Shown here: piece by piece, positions 58,187 to 64,000 of the stretch
Layout: each line of letters begins with the position of its first letter
Numbering within the stretch: the first letter of the stretch is position 1
Assembly (NCBI RefSeq): GCF_029975155.1
Contig: NZ_JARKPQ010000090.1
Span: 30,982 to 94,981 of the forward strand
DNA length: 64,000 nt
Source: Propionicimonas sp.
GTDB taxonomy: Bacteria > Actinomycetota > Actinomycetes > Propionibacteriales > Propionibacteriaceae
Direction of reading: 5' to 3'
Notes under the pieces: model-generated
The model's database searches: none
The model's input: the letters and a program-made list of their open reading frames with translations, nothing else
Told to the model about the DNA's origin: nothing
Made by a program: the position numbers and the translations under genes

Positions 58187-58722
58187 GCGGCCTTCTTCAC
58201 GTCGCCGCAATTCACCGAGATATCCTGCTGCAGAGCCGACGGATCGCCCAACTCAGCCGCCTCGACACCTTCCTCGAAGGGCTGCTGGACACTCACCCGG
58301 TCCCATCCCGTCCGATAGGCCTCAGTCTTCACCACCGAGGTATAGACAGTAAATGCCTTACCTCCGCGCCGCTTGTCGGACGTGCGGTATTCGAGCCATT
58401 CCTTGCCCCACGCGCAATTCCAGTAGTCCACGGCCCGCAGCGCCCCCCACCCCACCTCGTAGCTGGCGTCGGCGTCGCCAATGCTCGAGCTCGGCGGGTA
58501 GGTGTAGTGCGGAGGAAGCAAGTACTTGCCGGTCGCCTTCCGGTACTCGGCGATCATCTGCTCGTGAGTGACTATCTGCTGAAACTTTCCGGGAACCGCC
58601 GTTGACGTCGGCACAGAGCTCTGACCCGGAGAAACGCAGCCAGCCAACAGCACGGCCAGACCGGCCACCAAGAAACCTCGCTGTCGCGCCAGCACGTCGG
58701 TGCCTGAGAAACTGATGGACAC
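58183..58722 (-). CDS. Unknown exported lipoprotein in the exporter island
   Basis: 179-aa protein not assigned to a family. N-terminal signal with lipobox LLAGC at about 31-35, a Ser/Thr/Pro linker, then a soluble domain with Cys in YWNCAWG and a C-terminal Cys (SVNCGDVK) that may pair. Base composition is less GC-rich than the neighbours. It overlaps the adaptor gene by four bases and follows the secreted-protein gene, so an immunity or docking role is possible. Start GTG 58722 is a choice; GTG 58695 is an alternative. Confidence 0.65.
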   Translation of the reverse strand: MSISFSGTDVLARQRGFLVAGLAVLLAGCVSPGQSSVPTSTAVPGKFQQIVTHEQMIAEYRKATGKYLLPPHYTYPPSSSIGDADASYEVGWGALRAVDYWNCAWGKEWLEYRTSDKRRGGKAFTVYTSVVKTEAYRTGWDRVSVQQPFEEGVEAAELGDPSALQQDISVNCGDVKKAA

Positions 58723-58741
58723 GGGATGCTCAGTTCGTTGC

Positions 58742-59155
58742 TCAGTAGGTGAGATTGCCGTCCCACTCGTAGTCGCAGGTGCCTGACGAGGCGACCTGCC
58801 GCGCGCGCAAGGTAAACTTCTTTCCCTTCGCATACTTATTCGTGGGTACCAGTTGATGCGTGGGGCTGCTCGGAGCAAACCACTTGTCATGATGGGTACC
58901 ACCCACGGTCGCGCCGACGTACATACCGAGGCCTCCGTTGAGGCTTCCCGAGAAGTCGAGGGCATTGAGCTTGACATACCGCGCGGATGACATAGCTCGT
59001 TCGGTCGTGTAGTTGACCCACGTGCCATCGCAGCGGGTTGTTCCCCAGACAAAAGTTGTGGTTGCTGCTTGCGCGGGGGCGACGTTCGTGGCTAGGAGAG
59101 AGGCGGTCAATACGGCCGATACGAATGCGGCGAGCGCCGTGTGGACGGGTTTCAC
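58742..59155 (-). CDS. Small secreted protein heading the exporter operon
   Basis: 137-aa protein with a clear signal peptide (VHTALAAFVSAVLTASLLAT then APAQA) and a mature domain of about 105 residues rich in Gly, Thr, Tyr and Trp with two cysteines (TRCDGTW and GTCDYEWD), a likely beta-sandwich closed by a disulfide. It ends YEWDGNLTY. AGGAGG lies 5 bases before GTG 59155. No family recognised; not a clear lactococcin 972 match. It may be the exported effector of the island, with the lipoprotein and ABC genes as its immunity or export partners. Confidence 0.7.
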   Translation of the reverse strand: MKPVHTALAAFVSAVLTASLLATNVAPAQAATTTFVWGTTRCDGTWVNYTTERAMSSARYVKLNALDFSGSLNGGLGMYVGATVGGTHHDKWFAPSSPTHQLVPTNKYAKGKKFTLRARQVASSGTCDYEWDGNLTY

Positions 59156-59501
59156 GAATCCTCCTGGGGTGGGCACTTGACCATCATGCCAAGTGTTTTG
59201 GAGCCTAGCACCATGGGTGGCGCCGCTGCGTATTGAAGCTGAGACTCGTACGAACTCATACAGTTGCAGGAGTGCCTCATCATCGTCGGGGCGCCGTCTC
59301 CGCGAAGGCCTAGCCTCGATCTTCATCGGGCGGGGTCTGGTCGTCGAGGCGGCCTGAGGATCACTGCCGCCAGCCCACAGCCTTGACTGAACGCCGGACA
59401 ACGGGGCGACTCACCCGCTGAGGAGTACTAGCCTGCGATCGGTTTGTTGACTGACTCATCGCGTGGCCGGGCGACGATCCGGCCGGGAATCGACGGAGCC
59501 C
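59156..59501. other. Intergenic region between divergent operons
   Basis: 346 bp without a supported gene. It should hold the promoters of the secreted-protein operon (left) and the E2-like gene (right). A TTGACT box lies at about 59448, and a GGCCGG/CCGGCC hairpin before the E2-like start. The left half is less GC-rich than the genome average here. Confidence 0.5.
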
Positions 59502-60347
59502 ATGAGCGGAGCACACAGGCGCGGACGGGAACGCCACGACGCCACCAGGGTGGACCTCGGCCGGAGCTTCAACGCGATGTTCCCGTACCTCATGAAGGGC
59601 CGCAACGAGTCGATCGCCTACTACCCGGTGGTGGTCGATGCGGAGAACCTGCTGGCGTACGTCGAGCAGAAGAAGGGCACGGACGAGGCGATCACGATCT
59701 TCGAGGCGATCCTGCTCGCGCTCGTCCGGATCCTGCGGGAGCGGCCCACGCTGAACCGGTACATCGTCGGCCGGCGGCTCTACCAGCGCCGCGACGTGCA
59801 GCTGTCGTTCGTCGCTCGCCGCGAGTTCACCCTGGACAGCTCGGAGACGAACGTCTACGTGGCCGTGAAGCCCGATGACGACGCGAGGGCGGTGCTGGGC
59901 AAGATCCGCGGCGAGATCCGGACGGCGAAGTCGGGCGAGCAGAAGTCGGACGAGGGCCTGATCGACCTCTTCCTGCGGCTGCCCCGCAGTGTGCTGCGGG
60001 TGGCGGTGAACCTGCTCTCGCTGTGGGACTTCTACGTCGACACGCCGTCGTTCCTGCGCGGCGTGGACCCGCTGCGGTGCAGCGCGTACGTCGCGAACCT
60101 GGGCAGCGTCGGCATGGGTGCGGCCTACCACCACCTGTTCGAGTGGGGTACGTGCAGCCTGTTCGTCACGATCGGCCAGGTGAAGCCGACAGTGGTCGTC
60201 GGGGAGGACGGGAACCCGGCCGTCCGGCGCACCGTGGAGCTGAAGATCGCGCTGGACGAGCGGATCGCCGACGGCTATTACGACGCCCGGGCGCTCGAAC
60301 TGTTCGACACTTACCTCAACGATCCCGAGCAGTTGCAGCGCATCTAG
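59502..60347 (+). CDS. 2-oxoacid dehydrogenase E2-like acyltransferase domain protein
   Basis: 281-aa stand-alone catalytic domain of the E2/CAT fold, with no lipoyl or subunit-binding domain. The fold is seen in VEQKKGTDEAITIFEAILLAL and the C-terminal ELKIALDERIADGYYDA. The active-site HxxxDG of E2 enzymes is here ERIADG: the catalytic His is a Glu, so classical transacetylase chemistry is doubtful. It is followed 13 bp later by an acyl-CoA ligase, so it may bind or transfer an acyl-CoA product. Confidence 0.72.
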   Translation: MSGAHRRGRERHDATRVDLGRSFNAMFPYLMKGRNESIAYYPVVVDAENLLAYVEQKKGTDEAITIFEAILLALVRILRERPTLNRYIVGRRLYQRRDVQLSFVARREFTLDSSETNVYVAVKPDDDARAVLGKIRGEIRTAKSGEQKSDEGLIDLFLRLPRSVLRVAVNLLSLWDFYVDTPSFLRGVDPLRCSAYVANLGSVGMGAAYHHLFEWGTCSLFVTIGQVKPTVVVGEDGNPAVRRTVELKIALDERIADGYYDARALELFDTYLNDPEQLQRI

Positions 60348-60360
60348 GACGGAGGCGTCC

Positions 60361-62124
60361 ATGACCGACCGCCCCTGGCTCGCCTTCTACGGCGACCTCC
60401 CTGCCGACATCGACGTGCCGGACGCGACCATGTTCGAGCTGGTCGCCGCGTCGGCACGGCGCTGGCCGGACCGGACCGCACTGGTCTATGTCGGCCGGCG
60501 GATCACCTACGCGGAGCTGCTGGCCGACATCGAACGCTGCGCGCTGGCCCTGCGCGCCGCCGGCGTGGGCGCCGGGGACAGCGTCACGCTGTCGATGCCG
60601 AACGTGCCGAACACCATCGTCCTGTTCTACGCCCTGAACCGGATCGGGGCACGGGCGGTGATGACCCACCCGCTGTCCTCCCCCACCGAGTTGCAGCACT
60701 ACCTCACCGAGAGCGGCAGCCGCTGGGCGGTCACCATGGACCTGTTCTACGGCCGGTTCCGCGACATCCTCGCCGAGACCTCCGTCGAGCGCCTGCTGAT
60801 CTGCCACTTCTCCGACTACCTCAGCGGACCGAAGAAGCTGGGCTTCAAGGTCACCAAGGGCCGCAAGATCGCCCCGGTCCCGAAGGACGATCCCCGGGTC
60901 ATCACCTGGCGCCGCTTCCTGAAGCAGAAGCCCCAACCGCCGGTCGGCTCGGAACCGCTGGTCGCACCCGAACCGCTGGTCGAGCCCGAACCGCTGGTCG
61001 AGCCTGTCGAGACCCTCGCCGAGCCCCACGACCCCCGCCCCAGCGACGTCGTCCTCTTCAGCGGCGGCACGTCCGCACTCCCGAAGGGCATCGAGCTCTC
61101 CAGCGCGAACTTCAATGCGCTGGCGGTCTCGATGGGCGCGATCACCGGCATCACCGTGGGCGACAGCGTGCTGGCGATCCTGCCGGTGTTCCACGGCTTC
61201 GGGCTGGGATTGTGCATCCACACGCCGCTGACCGTGGGGGCGTTCGCGATCCTCGTCCCCGAGTTCAGCGCGCGGGTCTACATCGACAACCTGGTCAAGT
61301 ACTCCCCGTCCTACATCGCCGGGGTGCCGACGCTGTTCCAGGCGCTGCTGGCGGAGCCGACGTTCGCGAAGGTGTCCTTCGACACGCTGCGGGGCGCGTA
61401 CTCGGGCGGGGACTCGCTGACCCCGGCGTTGAAGGCGCGCTTCGACGAGGCGATCGGCGCGCAGGGCAGCAGGGTGGAGCTGATGGAGGGCTACGGCCTG
61501 ACCGAGTGCGTCACGGCGTGCACGGTGTCGCCGGCGCACCACTACCGGGAGAACTCCATCGGCATCCCGATCCCGGGGATGCGGGTCGAGGTGGCCGACA
61601 GCGCCGGACGCGAACTGCCGTACGGCGAGGAGGGCGAGCTGTGCGTCACCGGGCCGACGCTGATGCAGGGGTACCTGAACGACCCGGAGGCGACCGCGGC
61701 CACGCTGCGCCGGCACGAGGACGGGCTCACCTGGCTGCACACCGGCGACATCGGCACCATGGACGCCGACGGCTACCTCTACTTCAGGGGCCGCAGCAAG
61801 CGGATCATCAAGGTCTCCGGGGTCTCGGTCTACCCGGCGCAGGTCGAGCAGGTGCTCGAAGCGCATCCCGGGGTGCGGCGCGCCTGCGTGATCGGCACGC
61901 CGGACGAGTACCAGCTGTCGTCGGTGAAGGCGTTCGTCGTCCCCGCGGAAGGGACGCGCGGCGACGACCGCCTGCGCGACGAGTTGCTCGCCCACTGCCG
62001 CAAGCACCTGATGAAGTGGGCGGTCCCCCGCAGCATCGAGTTCCGCGACGAGCTGCCCACCACCCTGGTCGGGAAGATCGCCTACACCCAGCTCGAGCAG
62101 GAGGAACTCGGCCGCGCGACGTAG
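60361..62124 (+). CDS. Acyl-CoA ligase (AMP-forming)
   Basis: 587-aa ANL-superfamily enzyme. The P-loop motif is VLFSGGTSALPKG, then EGYGLTECV, TGDIGTMDADGYLYFRGRSKR and the C-terminal catalytic Lys in LVGKIAYTQLE. A Pro/Glu-rich insert (EPLVAPEPLVEPEPLVEP) between the N-terminal subdomains is written by a tandem repeat (60952-61014). It adenylates a carboxylic acid and transfers it to CoA; chain length unknown. Likely partner of the upstream E2-like protein. Confidence 0.87.
   Translation: MTDRPWLAFYGDLPADIDVPDATMFELVAASARRWPDRTALVYVGRRITYAELLADIERCALALRAAGVGAGDSVTLSMPNVPNTIVLFYALNRIGARAVMTHPLSSPTELQHYLTESGSRWAVTMDLFYGRFRDILAETSVERLLICHFSDYLSGPKKLGFKVTKGRKIAPVPKDDPRVITWRRFLKQKPQPPVGSEPLVAPEPLVEPEPLVEPVETLAEPHDPRPSDVVLFSGGTSALPKGIELSSANFNALAVSMGAITGITVGDSVLAILPVFHGFGLGLCIHTPLTVGAFAILVPEFSARVYIDNLVKYSPSYIAGVPTLFQALLAEPTFAKVSFDTLRGAYSGGDSLTPALKARFDEAIGAQGSRVELMEGYGLTECVTACTVSPAHHYRENSIGIPIPGMRVEVADSAGRELPYGEEGELCVTGPTLMQGYLNDPEATAATLRRHEDGLTWLHTGDIGTMDADGYLYFRGRSKRIIKVSGVSVYPAQVEQVLEAHPGVRRACVIGTPDEYQLSSVKAFVVPAEGTRGDDRLRDELLAHCRKHLMKWAVPRSIEFRDELPTTLVGKIAYTQLEQEELGRAT
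60952..61014. repeat. Three tandem 18-bp units inside the acyl-CoA ligase gene
   Basis: GAACCGCTGGTCGAGCCC repeated at 60952-60969, 60970-60987 and 60988-61005, then GTCGAGACC. The unit length keeps the frame and encodes EPLV(A/E)P three times. The unit is the core of the repeat family at 5792-5842 and 48019-48043. Confidence 0.9.
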
Positions 62125-62177
62125 CTGGGACGGCCGCTCCGCGCGCGACGGCAGCGGGATCGCGTACGTTCTGAACC

Positions 62178-62945
62178 ATGTGCGAGCCGTACGGCCAGGA
62201 GGACTACCGCGTCCGCCTGGACTGGGGTGCCACCGGAGCGGGGGCCGGCCGCGCCGACCTGTCGGTGGTGGTCGACGTGCTCAGCTTCTCCACGTCCGTG
62301 TGCATCGCCGTGGAGCGTGGGATGCGGGTCTGCCCGTCCCCGTGGAAGGGTGCGGAGGCGGCGGCGTTCGCCGAACAGCACGACGCCGTCCTGGCCGTGG
62401 GTCGAGGGGACGCCGCGAAGGACGGGGCGATGCCGGGGCCGACCCTTTCGCCCGCCGGCCTGCTGGCCGGTCCGGTGGTGCCGCGCCTCGTGCTGCCCTC
62501 CCCGAACGGCTCGACCATCGCCGCGTCGCTCCGGGACACCGGCAGCGTGGTCGCCATCGGCTGTCTGCGAAACGCCACAGCCACGGCCGAGCAGCTCGCC
62601 GCGGCTCTCGACGAGGGGCACAGTGTGACGGTCATCGCGGCGGGCGAGCGCTGGGCCGCGGACGACTCCCTGCGCCCCGCCCTGGAAGACCACCTCGGCG
62701 CGGGCGCCATTCTGGCCGCCCTGACCAGGCTCGGCCATGACGACGAGCTGAGCCCCGAAGCCGCGGCAGCCGCCGACCTCTTCCAGGCCGGCCGGGATCG
62801 GCTCCTCGAGTGGACGAGGGGCTGCGTCAGCGGGCGAGAGCTCACGGAGCGCGGCTTCGGCACCGACGTGGACGTGGCCGCGCAGCTCGATGCGTCGAGG
62901 GTCGTCCCCGTCCTCACCGATGGATGGTTCGGCCGGCCGTCGTAG
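62178..62945 (+). CDS. 2-phosphosulfolactate phosphatase family protein (ComB-like)
   Basis: 255-aa protein of the ComB family: VVVDVLSFSTSVCIAVERG near the N-terminus, LPSPNGSTIAASL, VIAAGERW and the Asp pair AADDSLRPALED follow the family pattern. ComB removes phosphate from 2-phosphosulfolactate in coenzyme M synthesis, but most actinobacterial members lack that pathway, so the substrate is probably another 2-phospho acid. ATG 62178 is 7 bases after TACGTT, a leaderless start. Confidence 0.82.
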   Translation: MCEPYGQEDYRVRLDWGATGAGAGRADLSVVVDVLSFSTSVCIAVERGMRVCPSPWKGAEAAAFAEQHDAVLAVGRGDAAKDGAMPGPTLSPAGLLAGPVVPRLVLPSPNGSTIAASLRDTGSVVAIGCLRNATATAEQLAAALDEGHSVTVIAAGERWAADDSLRPALEDHLGAGAILAALTRLGHDDELSPEAAAAADLFQAGRDRLLEWTRGCVSGRELTERGFGTDVDVAAQLDASRVVPVLTDGWFGRPS

Positions 62946-63069
62946 TGCCTCATCACCCGGTCGGCGGGCAGTGTCAGACCCATGCCGCAGGATGGCGAGT
63001 GATCAGTAACCGGGCAGGAAGCGGACACTGATGGCCAGTGAAGTTCCTGGAGAATCGGTAGATCAGGTC

Positions 63070-63098
63070 TTGTATTCGTATATGTGTTCGTATAGGAT
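63070..63098 (+). promoter_or_regulatory. Leaderless promoter of the DUF222 gene
   Basis: TTGTAT (63070-63075) and TAGGAT (63093-63098) are 17 bases apart; ATG follows 6 bases later. The stretch is unusually AT-rich for this genome. Confidence 0.65.
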
Positions 63099-63104
63099 GA
63101 TGAG

Positions 63105-64000
63105 ATGGAGCAGCATCTCACCACCGCCGACCTGGCCGGCTGGGTCGACGCGCTGCCCACCCTCGCCGCGGAGGTGCCGGACACCGAACGGATCGACCGG
63201 ATCCGGCTGCTCGAGCAGGCCAAGAACGCGATCTGTGCCGCCCAGGCCCGCGAAGCCGTCGCGCTCAAACAGTCCGTGGTCGCCGCCGAGACCGAGGCCG
63301 GCGTGCCGGCCCGCACCCGGGGCCGTGGGGTCGCGGCGCAGGTGGCGCTGGCCCGTCGGGAATCGCCGCACCGCGGGGACCGGCTGATGGGCTTGGCGCA
63401 AGCACTCGTGGACGAGCTGCCGCGCACCATGGCTGCACTGACGGCGGGCCGGATCAGCGAGTGGCGGGCCACGCTGGTCTGCCGGGAGACCGCCTGCCTC
63501 ACCGTGCAGCACCGCCGCGAGGTCGACCGGCGGCTCGCCGACACCCTCGACACCTTGTCCGACCGGCAGGTCGCCGCGGCGGCCCGGCGGATCGGCTACC
63601 AGCTCGACCCCCGCAGCGTGGTCGAGCGGGCCGCCCGGGCCGCCGAAGACCGCCGGGTCACCATCCGGCCCGCACCCGACACCATGGCCATCGTCTCCGC
63701 GACCCTGCCCGTCGCCCAGGGCGTCGCCGTGTACGCCGCCCTCACCCGGGCCGCCGACAGCGCCCGCGCCGCTGGCGACCGACGCTCCCGCAACCAGGTG
63801 ATGGCCGACACTCTCGTCTGCCGGACCACCGGGCAAGCCGATGCCGACCAGGTTCCGGTCGAGATCCAGCTCGTGATGACCGACCAGGCACTGCTCGCCG
63901 ACGCCGACGCTCCCGCCCACCTGACCGGCTACGGGCCCGTCCCGGCCGGCGTCGCGAAGCAGCTGATCACCGGTCTGGACCGCGCCACCCGGCTGTGGCT
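63105..64000 (+). CDS. DUF222 protein, probable HNH nuclease, truncated by the window edge
   Basis: The frame is open from ATG 63105 to the last base (298 codons seen). The visible part is the DUF222 helical domain (begins MEQHLTTADLAGWVD; RISEWRATLVCRETACL; and GQADADQVPVEIQLVM). In Actinobacteria DUF222 is usually followed by a C-terminal HNH endonuclease domain, which would lie beyond the window. Such genes are often multicopy; function uncertain. Confidence 0.85.
   Translation, partial: MEQHLTTADLAGWVDALPTLAAEVPDTERIDRIRLLEQAKNAICAAQAREAVALKQSVVAAETEAGVPARTRGRGVAAQVALARRESPHRGDRLMGLAQALVDELPRTMAALTAGRISEWRATLVCRETACLTVQHRREVDRRLADTLDTLSDRQVAAAARRIGYQLDPRSVVERAARAAEDRRVTIRPAPDTMAIVSATLPVAQGVAVYAALTRAADSARAAGDRRSRNQVMADTLVCRTTGQADADQVPVEIQLVMTDQALLADADAPAHLTGYGPVPAGVAKQLITGLDRATRLW

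Noticed and set aside
58742..59155. Lactococcin 972-type bacteriocin
   Set aside because: The operon layout is suggestive, but the mature sequence lacks the spaced Gly-Trp/His-Tyr pattern of that family as I know it.
63105..64000. Mobile element or intein at the right edge
   Set aside because: DUF222/HNH proteins are multicopy in Actinobacteria, but no element ends or splicing motifs are visible in this part.

Overview
The window is GC-rich, gene-dense chromosomal DNA from an actinobacterium. The gene content fits this: a DUF3516 Ski2-like helicase, a histidine phosphatase/SCO1664 pair, DUF4395-thioredoxin-CysE, a DUF222 nuclease-like protein, EttA next to SSB, and many GTG starts. At least a dozen genes start 6-7 bases after a TANNNT box, which is the leaderless-transcript arrangement typical of Actinobacteria. 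A Propionibacteriales member is my best guess, from overall style only. There are no rRNA, tRNA, CRISPR, integrase or transposase genes.

Layout. 1-5.7 kb: P-loop kinase, double-hotdog thioesterase, long-chain acyl-CoA ligase, MarR regulator and EttA. 5.8-12.3 kb: SSB, an esterase lipoprotein, two dynamin-like GTPases and a PrsW protease. 12.4-19.5 kb: a TetR-controlled exporter operon (two HlyD adaptors, two ATPases, two ABC-2 permeases) resembling YbhGFSR with YbhF split in two. 19.6-24.4 kb: M50 peptidase, SanA-like protein, nitroreductase, MFS transporter, amidotransferase and a PLDc_N protein. 24.5-26.5 kb: VKOR, a DsbA-like protein and a small membrane protein. 26.8-28.7 kb: a cysteine operon (DUF4395, thioredoxin, CysE) behind a poly-cysteine leader peptide. 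29-34.9 kb: a multidomain cell-wall hydrolase, a lipoprotein, a helicase, and a guanidine exporter under a guanidine-III riboswitch. 35-39.8 kb: GPH symporter, GH1 glucosidase, beta-lactamase-like protein and an enolase-superfamily epimerase. 39.8-42.7 kb: metNIQ behind a second poly-cysteine leader peptide. 42.8-48.7 kb: glycosyltransferase, SCO1664 protein, histidine phosphatase, and a MoxR/VWA pair. 49-55.4 kb: a divergent DeoR-controlled sugar locus (GH4, PfkB kinase, ABC importer). 55.4-59.2 kb: a lower-GC five-gene island with a secreted protein, a lipoprotein and a MacAB-like exporter. 59.5-64 kb: E2-like acyltransferase, acyl-CoA ligase, ComB-like protein, and the start of a DUF222 protein.

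Two themes stand out. First, two independent leaderless short ORFs ending in cysteine runs precede sulfur genes (cysE operon and metNIQ), which suggests a cysteine-sensing attenuation regulon. Second, at least five families of palindromic or tandem repeats are scattered through the window. Several copies lie in frame inside genes, adding peptides such as LPEEVALRPSR or EPLVEP, or supplying stop codons.
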